This document shows, piece by piece, positions 8,455 through 17,418 of a DNA stretch of 64,000 bases (positions are counted from its first letter, which is position 1; every line of letters begins with the position of its first letter). This DNA comes from Kineococcus xinjiangensis (GTDB taxonomy: Bacteria > Actinomycetota > Actinomycetes > Actinomycetales > Kineococcaceae), in NCBI RefSeq assembly GCF_002934625.1, contig NZ_PTJD01000017.1:1-64000 (forward strand). The letters are read 5' to 3'. The notes below the pieces were generated by a model, which made no database searches, was not told where the DNA came from, and saw only the letters and a program-made list of their open reading frames with translations. The translations under genes were made by a program, and so were the position numbers.

Positions 8455-9810
8455 TCAGGTGCGCCGGCGGGCCCCGACGACCGAGCGGTACACCCGCGCG
8501 GTGGCCTCCGCCGTGGCCGCCCACCCGAACCCCGACGCGTGCGCCACCGCACCGGCCGCCAGCTCCCGCCGCCGCACCGGGTCGTCCAGCAGCGCCTCCA
8601 GCTGCAGCGCCCACACCGCCGGGTCGTGGGAGTCGACGAGCACGCCGGAGACCCCGTCGGCCACCGCGGTGCGCAGGCCGCCCACGCCGGCCGCCACGAC
8701 CGGCGTCGCGCACGCCTGCGCCTCCAGGGCCACCAGGCCGAAGGACTCGCTGTACGAGGGCACCGCGACCAGGTCCGCGGCCCGGTACCACTCGGCCAGC
8801 TCGACGCGGGAGACCGGCGGGTGCAGGCGCACGACGCCCTCCAGGTCCTGCGACCGCACCAGGTCCGACAGGGCGCTGGGGCGGTTGCGTCCGGAGCCGC
8901 TGAGGCCGCCGAGGACCGCGACGAGCAGGCGCCCGCGCCGCCCCGGCTGCCGGGCGAGCAGGCGACCGGCCGCCCGCACGAGCACGTCGGGCGCCTTCAG
9001 CGGCTGGATGCGACCCACGAAGAGCAGCAGCTCCGCGTCCTGCGGCAGCCCCAGGCGCGCCCGCGCCGCCGCCCGCGGGTCCGGCTCCGGGCCCGGCGCG
9101 AAGGTCGCCAGGTCCACGCCCGGCGGCACCACCGACACCCGCTCCGGCGCCGCCCCGTACAGCTCGACGAGCTCCCGGCGCTCCTCCACGGTGTTGGCGA
9201 CGAGGTGGTCGGCGGCGTCGACGACCTGCTGCTCGCCGATGACGCGCCCCGGCGGCTCCGGCACGTCGCCCTCGGCGAGGTTGGCGTTCTTCACCTTCGC
9301 CATCGTGTGCATGGTGTGCACCAGCGGAACGCCCCAGCGCTCTGCCGCGAGCCACCCCACCTGCCCGGACAGCCAGTAGTGGGAGTGCACGAGGTCGTAG
9401 TAGCCGGGCTCGCGGCGGGCCTCGGTGTGCAGCAGGCCGGCGGCGAAGGCGCACAGCTGCCCCGGCAGGTCCTCCTTCGCCAGGCCCTCGAACGGTCCGG
9501 CGGGGACGTGGTGGACCAGCACCCCCGGCACGTGCTCCACGACCGGCGGCTGCTCGGAGGAGGTGGCCCGGGTGAAGACCTCCACCTCGGTGCCCCGGCG
9601 GGCCAGCTCGGCGGCGAGCTCCAGGACGTAGACGTTCATGCCGCCCGCGTCGCCCGTGCCCGGCTGCTCGAGGGGGGAGGTGTGCAGCGACAGCACGGCG
9701 ACCCGCCGGGGAGCCGCCGCGGCCGCCGGTGGGCGCGGCCGGGCCACCCGCGGGACGGGCCGGGTCGTCTTCGGGCTGCGCCCGCTCACCGCTGCACTCC
9801 GCCACCACAT
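8455..9810 (-). CDS. mshA: D-inositol 3-phosphate glycosyltransferase
   Basis: First enzyme of mycothiol synthesis: it joins GlcNAc from UDP-GlcNAc to 1L-myo-inositol 1-phosphate. A 451-residue GT4/GT-B protein. The N-terminal domain has [39 protein letters not shown] and [18 protein letters not shown], which are MshA signatures. The C-terminal domain has [18 protein letters not shown] and the retaining-GT motif [19 protein letters not shown]. The ATG at 9810 leaves a 40-residue Arg/Pro/Ala-rich extension before the fold; the start could be further downstream. mshD is 8.4 kb away. Confidence 0.94.
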   Translation of the reverse strand: MWWRSAAVSGRSPKTTRPVPRVARPRPPAAAAAPRRVAVLSLHTSPLEQPGTGDAGGMNVYVLELAAELARRGTEVEVFTRATSSEQPPVVEHVPGVLVHHVPAGPFEGLAKEDLPGQLCAFAAGLLHTEARREPGYYDLVHSHYWLSGQVGWLAAERWGVPLVHTMHTMAKVKNANLAEGDVPEPPGRVIGEQQVVDAADHLVANTVEERRELVELYGAAPERVSVVPPGVDLATFAPGPEPDPRAAARARLGLPQDAELLLFVGRIQPLKAPDVLVRAAGRLLARQPGRRGRLLVAVLGGLSGSGRNRPSALSDLVRSQDLEGVVRLHPPVSRVELAEWYRAADLVAVPSYSESFGLVALEAQACATPVVAAGVGGLRTAVADGVSGVLVDSHDPAVWALQLEALLDDPVRRRELAAGAVAHASGFGWAATAEATARVYRSVVGARRRT

Positions 9811-9872
9811 CCCGACGTCGTCCTGAATCCCCGGTCCCTGCCTGCCGGGGCCTGCCGCCGTCCCGACGTCGC

Positions 9873-9878
9873 TACGGT
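9873..9878 (+). promoter_or_regulatory. -10 box TACGGT, likely leaderless start
   Basis: TACGGT ends 6 nt before the GTG of the methyltransferase gene at 9885, in the 74-nt divergent gap with mshA. Confidence 0.45.
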
Positions 9879-9884
9879 TCGCCG

Positions 9885-10874
9885 GTGCCCGCTGCCCCGC
9901 CCCCCGCCCCCCGCGGCCCCGGCCGCGGGGTCGAGCCGTCGGCAGCTGCGGGAGCCGGCCCGGAGCCGGTTCCCGCAGCGGCCGGCGCCGCTCCCCGCGG
10001 GCAGTCTGCCCCCCGCGGCGACCGGCGCGCACCAGCAGGGTCGCCGGGGCGCCCCTCCCGCCTGCGCCCCGTCGGCGCGATCACCCGGGGCACCACCGGG
10101 CCGGGACGGCTGCGCCGGGTCGAGCGCTGGCTGGCGGGACCCGCGGCGGGGGTGCTGCGCGCCGCCGCCGACCCCCTCGTGGTCGACCTCGGCTACGGCG
10201 CCGGCCCGGTCACGGTGCTCGACCTGCAGCGGTGGCTGCGCCGGGTCCGGCCCGACGTGCGCGTCGTCGGGCTGGAGATCGACCCGGCGCGGGTGGAGAC
10301 CGCCCGCGCCCGGACCCGTCACCTCCCCGCCCCCCCGGAGTTCGCCCACGGCGGCTTCGAGCTGTCGGTGCCGGGCGGTGGGAGCCCGGTGCTGGTGCGG
10401 GCGTTCAACGTGCTGCGGCAGTACCCCGAGGCGGAGGTCGCCGCCGCGTGGGACCTGCTGCGCTCGCGGATGGCCCCGGGCGGGCTCCTCGTGGACGGCA
10501 CCTGCGACGAGATCGGCCGCCGCGCGTCCTGGATCGCCGTGGACGCCGGGCGGGGGCCGCTGTCGCTGACCGTCTCCGTGCGCCTCGGCGGTCTCCAGCG
10601 GCCCTCGGACGTGGCGGAGCGGCTGCCGAAGGCGCTCATCCACCGCAACGTGCCCGGCGAGGGGGTCCACGCGTGGCTGCAGGCGCTGGACGCGGCCTGG
10701 GCCCGCGCGGCCCCGCTGGGCACGTTCGGGGCGCGGCAGCGGTGGCTGGCGACCTGCCGCGAGGTGGCGGGCGACTTCCCGCTGCTGGACTCCCCCGCCC
10801 GCTGGCGCCTCGGCGAGGTGACGGTGGCGTGGGCTGCCGTGGCCCCGGCGGGCGGGGCCCTCAGCGCCGGCTGA
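9885..10874 (+). CDS. Class I SAM-dependent methyltransferase-like protein
   Basis: A 329-residue protein. An Ala/Pro/Gly-rich leader of about 70 residues precedes a Rossmann-type fold: motif [17 protein letters not shown] (about 104-119), the acidic end of beta-2 in [17 protein letters not shown], and a motif like [19 protein letters not shown], where the catalytic loop of methyltransferases sits. The C-terminal part ([14 protein letters not shown] and so on) has a conserved look but is not diagnostic. The substrate is unknown. Proteins of this type lie beside mshA in many actinobacteria. It is convergent with the carbonic anhydrase, 3 nt apart. Confidence 0.8.
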   Translation: MPAAPPPAPRGPGRGVEPSAAAGAGPEPVPAAAGAAPRGQSAPRGDRRAPAGSPGRPSRLRPVGAITRGTTGPGRLRRVERWLAGPAAGVLRAAADPLVVDLGYGAGPVTVLDLQRWLRRVRPDVRVVGLEIDPARVETARARTRHLPAPPEFAHGGFELSVPGGGSPVLVRAFNVLRQYPEAEVAAAWDLLRSRMAPGGLLVDGTCDEIGRRASWIAVDAGRGPLSLTVSVRLGGLQRPSDVAERLPKALIHRNVPGEGVHAWLQALDAAWARAAPLGTFGARQRWLATCREVAGDFPLLDSPARWRLGEVTVAWAAVAPAGGALSAG

Positions 10875-10877
10875 GGA

Positions 10878-11423
10878 TCACTCCGCCGGGACGTCCACCT
10901 CGCGCAGCCGCCCGCCGCTGACGTCGACGACGAAACCGCGGACGTCGTCGTGCTGGGCCAGGAACGGCTCGGCGCGCAGGCGCCGCACCCCGCTGCGCAC
11001 GCTGTCCTCCAGGTCGGCGAAGCCCCCGAGGCGCCACGACGGGCGCCGGCCGGTGTCGCGCTCGAGCTGCTCGGCGAACGCGTCGTCGTCGGCGGCGAGC
11101 ATGCCGCAGCGCTCGTGCTGGACCAGCATCACCGAGCGCGTGCCCAGCAGCCGCTGACTGACCGACAGCGAGCGGACGACGTCGTCGGTGACGATGCCGC
11201 CGGCGTTGCGGATGACGTGCGCCTGCCCGCTGCTCAGCCCGAGCACGCGGTAGACGTCCAGCCTGGCGTCCATGCACGTCACGACGGCGACCCGGTCCGC
11301 GGGCGGGCTGGGCAGGTCGCGCGGCAGGAGGTCCTCGTGCGCCTGGTTGTGCGCGAGGTAGCGGTCGATCGGGGATCCGCCCTCGACGGTGGAGGGGGCG
11401 GCGGGCTGCTGCTCGGGGCTCAC
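10878..11423 (-). CDS. Beta-class carbonic anhydrase
   Basis: A 181-residue zinc enzyme hydrating CO2 to bicarbonate. The beta-class zinc ligands are visible: CMDAR (Cys-x-Asp-x-Arg) near residue 50 and HERC (His-x2-Cys) near residue 105, with IRNAGGIVTDDVVRSL between them. The length matches the short actinobacterial branch. The GTG at 11423 begins the compact protein; the frame stays open upstream across dtd but there the coding belongs to dtd. It has a 34-nt gap to dtd on the same strand, so a two-gene transcript is possible. Confidence 0.9.
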   Translation of the reverse strand: MSPEQQPAAPSTVEGGSPIDRYLAHNQAHEDLLPRDLPSPPADRVAVVTCMDARLDVYRVLGLSSGQAHVIRNAGGIVTDDVVRSLSVSQRLLGTRSVMLVQHERCGMLAADDDAFAEQLERDTGRRPSWRLGGFADLEDSVRSGVRRLRAEPFLAQHDDVRGFVVDVSGGRLREVDVPAE

Positions 11424-11457
11424 GCCGACAGGGTAGGCGCCCGGGCCGCCGGGGGCC

Positions 11458-11883
11458 TCACGCCTCCAGCAGGATCGTGACGGGCCCGTCGTTGACGAGG
11501 TCGACGGCCATGTCGGCCCCGAAGGCGCCCGTCTCCACCCGCAGTCCGCGCGCACGCAGCGCCGCGACGACGTCCGCCACCAGGGGCTCGGCCACGGGGC
11601 CGGGCGCGGCGGCGCTCCACGTCGGGCGGCGGCCCTTGGCGGTGTCGGCGTAGAGGGTGAACTGGCTGACCACGAGCACGGGCGCCCCGGCGTCGAGGAC
11701 GGAGCGCTCCCCGCGGAGGACGCGCAGCTCGGCCACCTTGCGGGCGATCCGCTCCACCTGGGCGGACCCGTCGTCGTGGGTGACGCCGACGAGGACGAGC
11801 AGCCCGGGCTCCGCGATGGACCCGACCACCTCCCCCGCGACGGTGACGCCGGCCCGGGTGACGCGCTGCACGAGTGCCCTCAC
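11458..11883 (-). CDS. dtd: D-aminoacyl-tRNA deacylase
   Basis: A 141-residue proofreading enzyme that removes D-amino acids from tRNA. It begins [15 protein letters not shown], the usual N-terminus, so the GTG at 11883 is chosen over a TTG three codons upstream. The active-site motif [15 protein letters not shown] and the Gly-cis-Pro motif [10 protein letters not shown] are intact. Length is normal for DTD1. Confidence 0.95.
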   Translation of the reverse strand: MRALVQRVTRAGVTVAGEVVGSIAEPGLLVLVGVTHDDGSAQVERIARKVAELRVLRGERSVLDAGAPVLVVSQFTLYADTAKGRRPTWSAAAPGPVAEPLVADVVAALRARGLRVETGAFGADMAVDLVNDGPVTILLEA

Positions 11884-11976
11884 GCCGGGCAACTCTGCCG
11901 CACCCGGCGGGGGGAAGTGCGTGCAGGGACTACGGGGGACGGGTGAGCGCGGCCGGGTCCGGGACCGGCCCCGACC

Positions 11977-11982
11977 TACCCT
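11977..11982 (+). promoter_or_regulatory. -10 box TACCCT, likely leaderless start
   Basis: TACCCT ends 6 nt before the GTG at 11989. Confidence 0.45.
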
Positions 11983-11988
11983 GGCGGG

Positions 11989-12279
11989 GTGGTCCTCATC
12001 CCCGCGACGGCGCTCGCCGTCCTGCTCGCCTGCGCCGCAACCCTCGTGCGGCCCCGCTGGGACGTGGCCGTGCTCACGGGACTGCTGGCCGCCATCTGGT
12101 CACGGGTCAACGGCCCCGTGGAGGGTCGGGTGCTGCACGAGTTCACCCCCGGCCGCGGGTTCACCGAGGCCGACATCGTCTCCGTGGTGGCCCTCGCGAT
12201 CGCCGTCACCGGCCTGCTCCGCTGCACCACCTCGGCGCTGCGGCGCTCGGACCCCCGCGGGGTTCACCAGGGGCCGTAG
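11989..12279 (+). CDS. Small two-to-three-helix membrane protein
   Basis: A 96-residue protein with hydrophobic segments at about 2-17, 27-38 and 62-78. A short loop ([18 protein letters not shown]) lies between the second and third. No family was recognised. The -10 box placement supports the GTG start. Its 3' end overlaps that of the convergent DUF2516 gene by 16 bp. Confidence 0.6.
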   Translation: MVLIPATALAVLLACAATLVRPRWDVAVLTGLLAAIWSRVNGPVEGRVLHEFTPGRGFTEADIVSVVALAIAVTGLLRCTTSALRRSDPRGVHQGP

Positions 12280-12608
12280 GGCCCCGCGGTGGTGCCGCGG
12301 CCGCCGCCGCGCCCCTTGTACGGGCGCAGGGCCGGACGGGCGTCGGTGAGGTAGACGACGGCCGCCACGACCGCGAGGGCGTCGAAGAACAGCATGCCCA
12401 TCAGGTTGCCGAGGGAGATGACGCCGATGGCGGTGGCCACCCCCAGGATGGCGACCCACTTGGTCTTGGTCAGCTTGCCGGCCGCGGAGTAGGCCTCGGG
12501 CCGGTGCCGCACGGAGTCGACGAGGGCCCACGCCTGCAGGCCCAGTGCGCCCGCGGAGAGGGCGAACAGCAGCAGTCCCTGGACGGTGGCGAGGCCGGAT
12601 GCGATCAC
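12264..12608 (-). CDS. DUF2516 family membrane protein
   Basis: A 114-residue protein with the actinobacterial DUF2516 pattern: an N-terminal helix (GLLLFALSAGALGLQAWALV), the segment DSVRHRPEAYSAAGKLTKTKW and two further helices, then a short Gly/Arg-rich tail. Function unknown. The start is GTG, with TAGGAT 6 nt upstream, so it is probably leaderless. In Streptomyces the homologue also lies close to rsiG (amfC). Confidence 0.85.
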   Translation of the reverse strand: MIASGLATVQGLLLFALSAGALGLQAWALVDSVRHRPEAYSAAGKLTKTKWVAILGVATAIGVISLGNLMGMLFFDALAVVAAVVYLTDARPALRPYKGRGGGRGTTAGPYGPW

Positions 12609-12614
12609 AGCACG

Positions 12615-12620
12615 ATCCTA
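12615..12620 (-). promoter_or_regulatory. -10 box TAGGAT of the DUF2516 gene, likely leaderless
   Basis: TAGGAT on the minus strand ends 6 nt before the GTG at 12608. The rest of the 190-nt gap up to rsiG shows nothing further. Confidence 0.5.
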
Positions 12621-12798
12621 CGAGCCGCGGGCGCGTGACGGCGGGGCGTGCGCCGCGGTGTGGACGCGGGGTGGGCCGTCCGGGTCCGCTGCCACCCGCT
12701 CGGCGCAGGTCCGGGCGCCACCGCTGCGAGCCGCACCGCCTCGCCCGCGGGAACTCCGGCCGGCGCGGGGGTGCGCGCCGGGTGGACGCCGGTGCCCG

Positions 12799-13395
12799 TC
12801 AGCTGCCCGGGACGCCGAGGGTGTCCTCGACACTCACCACGCCCTCCCGGTAGCGGCGGGTGATCTCCTCCGTGCAGGCGTCCATGACGTGCTGCACGCG
12901 GTGGCGGTCGGCGCTGAGCTCGCGCTCCATGTCGCGCAGCGTCTCCTGGGCCTGCGCGAGCTCGTCGTCGCCGAGGGCCGCGAGGTCCGACAGCCGCGGG
13001 TCGGCGACGGCGGCCTCGGCCTGGCGGCGGTGCTCCCCCACGCGGCTGGGCTCGACGAGGCTGTGCCGGCCGTAGCCGTGGTTCATCCGGCGCGGCTCGG
13101 CGAGGACGTCGGTCAGCGCCTCGACCAGCTCCGCGTCCGAGCGCACCGACGGCAGGTCGACGGCCCCGTCCGCGCCGGCCCGGCGGGCGGTCTCGGCCTG
13201 CATGATGTCGAGGCGGCCCTGGAGGAGGCGGCGCGCGTACGAGAGGTCGGCCTCCTCCTGCTCGGCCAGCGTGCGCCGGCTGCGCAGGTCCTCCAGCGGG
13301 ATGCCGTCGAGGTCCTCGAGGAAGGCCGGGGACAGGATCCGGTCGATCGCGCGCCGGCCGCCCTCCTGGTAGCCGCTGGACTCATCGCTCGCCAT
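12799..13395 (-). CDS. rsiG: RsiG-like anti-sigma factor with two c-di-GMP-binding motifs
   Basis: A 198-residue, largely alpha-helical protein. It carries two exact copies of the motif E(x3)S(x2)R(x3)Q(x3)D, described for Streptomyces RsiG (formerly AmfC): E48-S52-R55-Q59-D63, and E157-S161-R164-Q168-D172. In Streptomyces, RsiG loaded with a c-di-GMP dimer sequesters the sporulation sigma factor WhiG. Between the motifs lies the segment AEPRRMNHGYGRHSLVEPSRVGEHRRQ in pieces typical of the family. The neighbours (DUF2516, ygfZ, a Fur regulator) match the Streptomyces locus. No WhiG-type sigma gene is in the window. Identification rests on the motifs; that it binds c-di-GMP here is inferred. 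Confidence 0.85.
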   Translation of the reverse strand: MASDESSGYQEGGRRAIDRILSPAFLEDLDGIPLEDLRSRRTLAEQEEADLSYARRLLQGRLDIMQAETARRAGADGAVDLPSVRSDAELVEALTDVLAEPRRMNHGYGRHSLVEPSRVGEHRRQAEAAVADPRLSDLAALGDDELAQAQETLRDMERELSADRHRVQHVMDACTEEITRRYREGVVSVEDTLGVPGS

Positions 13396-13560
13396 GTCCG
13401 CCCCCGATCAGCCGCACGCCCGGCAGTCGCCCGCTGCGATGCCTCTTCCACGCTCCGTACTGACCGAGACTATGCGATCCACCGCGCCGGAGAGCGGCGG
13501 ACGGGCCGGTCCCGGCCTGCGGGACCTGTCGCGGGCGGCCGAGGGGCGCCCCGGCGCCGG

Positions 13561-14688
13561 TCAGGGGGCCACGACCGGCTCCTGCGCGGCGGCGATCCGG
13601 CGGACGGGAACCCCGTCCTCCCCCGCGCCGCCGACGACGACCAGGTCCGCCGCGGGGTCCGCGCTGCGCTTGAGCATGGCCAGCGCCACGGGACCGAGCT
13701 CGTGGTGGCGCGCGGCCGAGGTCACGAAGCCGATGCGCCGCTCCCCCAGCAGCACGTCGTCGCCGGGCACGGGCACGTCGTGGCCGGAGCCGTCGAGGTG
13801 CAGGAACGCCAGCCGGCGCGGCGGCCTGCCGAGGTTGTGCACCCGCGCCACGGTCTCCTGCCCGCGGTAGCAGCCCTTGTGCAGGTGGACGGCGGTGCGC
13901 AGCCAGTCCACCTCGTGCGCGATGGTGCGGTGGTCGGTCTCGAAGCCGGCGCGCGGACGCCAGGCCTCCACCCGCAGGGCCTCCGCCGCCCAGGTGCCCG
14001 CCAGGGGTTCCGCGCCCACCCGCTCGGCCAGCTCCGCCCGGGGCACGAGGAGTTCGCGCCACGGGCGGGCGCGACCGGGGTGCTCCGCGGTGCTGACCAC
14101 GGCGTAGCTGGCGGTGTCGGCGCTGCCGCCCTCGGCCAGCGGCGCCTCGCCGGGCCAGGGGTCGCTCCACGCGAGCGGCTCCCCCGGCGCGGACTCCGCC
14201 CGCACGGGCTGCCCCAGCACCGCCCACTCCGCCGTCGCGTCGCGGACCTCCACGCGCAGCATGAACCGCATGGAGTGCAGCCAGTCGGCCAGGGCGCCGG
14301 CGGCACCGGGCTCGACGGTGATCCAGGTGGTGCTGCCGTCGTCGACGAGGTGCAGGTCGTGCTCGACGTGCCCCTTGGGGCTCAGCACGAGGGCCTCGGT
14401 GCTGCGGTGGGGCGGCAGGTCGCGCAGGTGCTGGGTGGTGAGGCTGTGCAGCCAGGACAGCCGGTCGGGTCCGGAGACGGTGACCACCCCGCGGTGGGAC
14501 AGGTCCACCAGTCCGCGCCCGGCGGCCAGTGCGCGCTGCTCGGCGACGGGGTCGCCGTAGTGCCAGGCGACGCCGGCGTCGGGCCCGGAGCCGTCCACCG
14601 CCCCGCGCCGCGCGAGCAGTGGCGAACGCCACCGCGCCGTGTCGTCCTGCGCCGTGTCGCCCTGCGCCGTGGTCGTCGTGTCCTGCAC
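13561..14688 (-). CDS. ygfZ: Folate-binding YgfZ/GcvT-like protein
   Basis: A 375-residue tetrahydrofolate-binding protein of the YgfZ family, which helps iron-sulfur cluster enzymes mature. The family signature KGCYRGQE lies near residue 275, and LSHRGVVTVSGPDRLSWLHSLTTQHL is the N-terminal barrel region. The GTG at 14688 has GGGAGG about 9 nt upstream. The N-terminal 20 residues are Thr/Gln/Asp-rich and not part of the fold. Confidence 0.92.
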   Translation of the reverse strand: MQDTTTTAQGDTAQDDTARWRSPLLARRGAVDGSGPDAGVAWHYGDPVAEQRALAAGRGLVDLSHRGVVTVSGPDRLSWLHSLTTQHLRDLPPHRSTEALVLSPKGHVEHDLHLVDDGSTTWITVEPGAAGALADWLHSMRFMLRVEVRDATAEWAVLGQPVRAESAPGEPLAWSDPWPGEAPLAEGGSADTASYAVVSTAEHPGRARPWRELLVPRAELAERVGAEPLAGTWAAEALRVEAWRPRAGFETDHRTIAHEVDWLRTAVHLHKGCYRGQETVARVHNLGRPPRRLAFLHLDGSGHDVPVPGDDVLLGERRIGFVTSAARHHELGPVALAMLKRSADPAADLVVVGGAGEDGVPVRRIAAAQEPVVAP

Positions 14689-14811
14689 CTGGTGCCTCCC
14701 CGTCCGGCCGCCCCGGCTCGCCGCGGCCCTGCACGCTGCAACCGCCGCGCCCGGGCCCATCATCCGCCGTCCGCGACCGCCCACCGTCCCGGCCCGTCGT
14801 CCCGCGGCCCG

Positions 14812-15246
14812 TCAGCTCCCGGGGGGCGACTCCCGGCAGGCCGGGCAGCGCCCGCGCAGCAGCAGGTGGCGCACGTCGACGGCGAAGCCGGACAGCTCCT
14901 CGATGCGCGCCGCCAGCGCCGACGCCTCCGCGCTGGAGACCTCGGCCATCGCGGCGCACCCCTCGCACAGCACGTGCAGGTGGTCGGCGTGCTCCACGAG
15001 GTGGTACGAGGCCGCCGCCCGGTCCAGGTGACCGCGTGCGACGAGCCCGACCTCCACCAGCGCGTCGAGGGCGCGGTAGACGGTGGAGAGGTTCACGTCG
15101 GGCGCCTGCCGCTGCACCCGCCCGGCGATGTCCTCGGGGGTCGCGTGCCCGAGGTCGGCGAGCGCGGCCAGCACCAGCTCCCGTTGCGCCGTCCGCCGCA
15201 GCCCGCGGGCGCGCAGCACCTCGCCGAAGCCCCTCGCCCGCTGCAC
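14812..15246 (-). CDS. Fur-family metal-dependent repressor (Nur/Zur-like)
   Basis: A 144-residue regulator. The winged helix covers about residues 1-80 (RGLRRTAQRELVLAALADLGHATPEDI ... NLSTVYRALDALVEVGLV). The dimerisation domain has a His-rich metal region HADHLHVLCEGC and a second CxxC (CPAC) near the C-terminus, giving a structural zinc site. By position next to ygfZ and rsiG it corresponds to the nickel regulator Nur of Streptomyces, but the metal cannot be assigned with confidence. TACCCT 6 nt before the GTG suggests a leaderless transcript. Confidence 0.9.
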   Translation of the reverse strand: MQRARGFGEVLRARGLRRTAQRELVLAALADLGHATPEDIAGRVQRQAPDVNLSTVYRALDALVEVGLVARGHLDRAAASYHLVEHADHLHVLCEGCAAMAEVSSAEASALAARIEELSGFAVDVRHLLLRGRCPACRESPPGS

Positions 15247-15252
15247 CCGGTC

Positions 15253-15258
15253 AGGGTA
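15253..15258 (-). promoter_or_regulatory. -10 box TACCCT of the Fur gene, likely leaderless
   Basis: TACCCT on the minus strand ends 6 nt before the GTG at 15246. Confidence 0.5.
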
Positions 15259-15326
15259 CGGCGGGCGGGGGGCCGGACGTGCGGCTCTCGCGGCGCGGAC
15301 GTCGCGCTCCGCTGGCGGCAGCCGGC

Positions 15327-15614
15327 TCAGATGCCCGCGGTCTGCCCGGGGGCCGCGCCCTCGCGGTGGACGAGGGGCCCCTGCGCGGGGTCCACCTCCT
15401 CCGCGTAGCCGGGAGGGGTGTGCGTGCCGCCCGTGGTGGCGTCGTCGCCGGCGTCCTCTGCCGGGCCGCCCGCCCCGAGGTCGGTGGCCGCCTCGTCGGG
15501 CAGCGCCGCCCTGGGGTCGGCGGCGTCCTGCTGCGCGCCGCCCGCGCCCCCGTCGATCAGGGGCGCGTCCTGACCGGGACGGCCCGCTCCGGACTCCGTG
15601 CTGGAAGTGCTCAC
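15327..15614 (-). CDS. Small acidic, probably disordered protein
   Basis: A 95-residue protein rich in Gly, Ala, Asp, Pro and Thr, with no hydrophobic core or recognised motif. The GTG at 15614 has a good GGAGGG ribosome binding site 7-8 nt upstream, which is the main reason to accept it. It lies between the Fur and nitrobindin-like genes on the same strand. It could be a stress-induced hydrophilic protein or a chance frame. Confidence 0.5.
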   Translation of the reverse strand: MSTSSTESGAGRPGQDAPLIDGGAGGAQQDAADPRAALPDEAATDLGAGGPAEDAGDDATTGGTHTPPGYAEEVDPAQGPLVHREGAAPGQTAGI

Positions 15615-15686
15615 CGGGATCCCTCCTCCACTCGTCGGCGGCTGCCCCGTACCCGGGGCGCGGGGGCGCAAACGCCCGCGCGGTGC

Positions 15687-16223
15687 CTACCCGACGCGCT
15701 TGAGGCGCGCGGAGGCGTAGGACTGCAGGGGGTGCCCGCCCGCGGAGACGTCGAGCGCCCACAGCAGGTCGCCCTCGACGAGGCCGTACATGCGCTGCCC
15801 GGCGGTGTACTCGGCGGCGCCGGCGGTGCGGGCGACGACGTCGGTCGACACGTCGATCCGCGGACCCTTGGCGGTGCCGACGTAGACCTCCACCACCCCG
15901 GTGGGGTGGGCCAGCAGCACCTCCAGGCCCACGCCGGCGGGACCGGCGGCCCCCGGCTGCTGCACCGGCGGGCCGGTGGGCCGCCAGTAGCCCGTCTCGG
16001 CGTCCAGCGGCTCCTGGGGGGTGCCCGACTCGTCGAGGCGCCACATCCGGCTGGTGTAGTGCAGGAAGGGACGGCCGTCGGTGGAGAACTCGACCTCCTG
16101 CCCGAAGCGGACGTCCTCGCCGCGGGTGGGGTGGCCGACGACGCCGGCGCCCTCCCAGCGGCCGATCAGCCACGCCAGGGGGAGCAGCTCCGGCGGGGTG
16201 GAGGCGTCGATGGAGAGCACCAC
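15687..16223 (-). CDS. FABP-like / nitrobindin family heme-binding protein
   Basis: A 178-residue beta-barrel protein of the actinobacterial FABP-like (DUF1794, nitrobindin) family. The signature GxWxGxG is seen as GRWEGAG at about residues 21-27, followed by [20 protein letters not shown] and a C-terminal YASARLKRV strand. Characterised relatives bind ferric heme and isomerise peroxynitrite. The heme-ligand His of the C-terminal strand is not clearly at its usual place; the nearest is in GGHPLQSYA. It follows the 37-residue membrane ORF by 4 nt. Confidence 0.85.
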   Translation of the reverse strand: MVLSIDASTPPELLPLAWLIGRWEGAGVVGHPTRGEDVRFGQEVEFSTDGRPFLHYTSRMWRLDESGTPQEPLDAETGYWRPTGPPVQQPGAAGPAGVGLEVLLAHPTGVVEVYVGTAKGPRIDVSTDVVARTAGAAEYTAGQRMYGLVEGDLLWALDVSAGGHPLQSYASARLKRVG

Positions 16224-16227
16224 GACG

Positions 16228-16341
16228 TCAGCGCTGACCCTTGTAGAGCCGGTACACCACGAAGACGGAGAACCAGGCGATCACGATGCTCACCAGGACC
16301 AGCAGGACCAGGTAGAAGGTCTCGAGGGCTTCGATGGACAT
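16228..16341 (-). CDS. 37-residue single-span membrane microprotein
   Basis: A small reading frame starting at [13 protein letters not shown], a hydrophobic span of about 20 residues ([20 protein letters not shown]), and a basic end RLYKGQR. Its TGA is 4 nt from the start of the nitrobindin-like gene, so the two should be cotranslated. A TAGTGT -10 box ends 7 nt before the ATG, fitting a leaderless mRNA. The charge layout predicts an N-out/C-in single-pass protein. The function is unknown, and it is short enough to be missed by automatic annotation. Confidence 0.7.
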   Translation of the reverse strand: MSIEALETFYLVLLVLVSIVIAWFSVFVVYRLYKGQR

Positions 16342-16348
16342 GTTCAGG

Positions 16349-16354
16349 ACACTA
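16349..16354 (-). promoter_or_regulatory. -10 box TAGTGT of the microprotein-nitrobindin operon
   Basis: TAGTGT ends 7 nt before the ATG at 16341. A matching -35 is not obvious. Confidence 0.5.
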
Positions 16355-16413
16355 CAAGGGAAGGCGCGCCGTGCCCTGCCGCAGTGGCGGAGGTCGCACG
16401 CCGGGCCGGCACC

Positions 16414-17217
16414 TCAGGCGAGCAGCACCCTGGCCAGGACGTAGGCCCCCGGGCCGCACAGCGCGACGGGCGCGGCGGCCACGGCCAGCACCGCCCGGCG
16501 GCTGCCCACCGCGGGCAGCGGCGCGACGAGGGCGCGCCAGGTGGCGGTGACGACGCCGGCGAGCAGCCCGACCAGCGCCCCGGCCAGCAGGTGGGCGCGC
16601 GGCAGCACCGCGTCGTCCGGGCCCGCTGCGAGGGCCCACACCAGGGCCAGCACGCCGCCGCCGACGAGGACCGCCACCGCCACCGCCAGCGGCCCGGCGA
16701 TCCGCAGCGGCAGCCGCACGGCGCAGGCCAGGGTGGCCGCGGCGACGGCCGCGGCGGCACCGGCCAGGAAGGGGCGCCCGTTCGCCGCGGCGGGCAGCGC
16801 CACCCAGGCCGCCGCCCCGATGACGAAGGCCTGCCCGGTGACGACGGCGGTCACCGACTCCACGAGCCGGGGGCGCCCGTCGCGGCGCAGCAGCTGGTGG
16901 CCGAAGGCCGCGAGCAGCGCGATCGCCATGGTGACGGGCAGGCGGGCGAGCAGGCCGCCGGGGCCGGCGGTCCCGGCGGTGGCCGCCTCGACGGCCACGA
17001 CCGCGGCCGCCGCCAGCGCGGCGGCGGCGATGACGCCCGCGCTGCCCCGCGGCGTCGGGAGCGCCAGCAGCGCGGCCCAGCCCGAGGCGAGCAGCACGCC
17101 GAGCAGCGCGACGGCCGCGGCGAGCGCCACGACACCGGCGTGGGCGGAGAGGACGAGGAGCGCTGCCAGGGCGACCGTGGTGCCGGCCGTGGTGCCGGCC
17201 GTGGCGGGAGCGCTCAC
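16414..17217 (-). CDS. Polytopic membrane protein, function unknown
   Basis: A 267-residue protein made almost entirely of Ala/Leu/Val/Gly-rich hydrophobic segments, about eight predicted spans, with short loops such as [15 protein letters not shown]. No recognised family signature. The GTG at 17217 gives a short polar N-terminus before the first helix. It is divergent from glnR across a 201-nt gap; Streptomyces also has a membrane protein in this area. Confidence 0.7.
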   Translation of the reverse strand: MSAPATAGTTAGTTVALAALLVLSAHAGVVALAAAVALLGVLLASGWAALLALPTPRGSAGVIAAAALAAAAVVAVEAATAGTAGPGGLLARLPVTMAIALLAAFGHQLLRRDGRPRLVESVTAVVTGQAFVIGAAAWVALPAAANGRPFLAGAAAAVAAATLACAVRLPLRIAGPLAVAVAVLVGGGVLALVWALAAGPDDAVLPRAHLLAGALVGLLAGVVTATWRALVAPLPAVGSRRAVLAVAAAPVALCGPGAYVLARVLLA

Positions 17218-17310
17218 CGGGGCATCCTGGCAGAGTCCCCGCCGCGGCCCGGTGAGCGTCCTCGGGGCGGGTCCGCGACGAGGTGCGTCCGGCGCGGGAG
17301 CGGGCCCGGC

Positions 17311-17316
17311 TATCCT
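17311..17316 (+). promoter_or_regulatory. glnR -10 candidate (TATCCT)
   Basis: TATCCT would start a transcript with a leader of about 95 nt before the glnR GTG. The -35 is unclear. Confidence 0.35.
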
Positions 17317-17418
17317 GGCCGCCCCGACGGCGGGCGCACGGTGGACGACCGGGGCAGCCGCCCGGACGCGCACCGGCCCGCCGCCCGGACACCCGGCGAG
17401 CGGAGGTCGAGACAGCCG

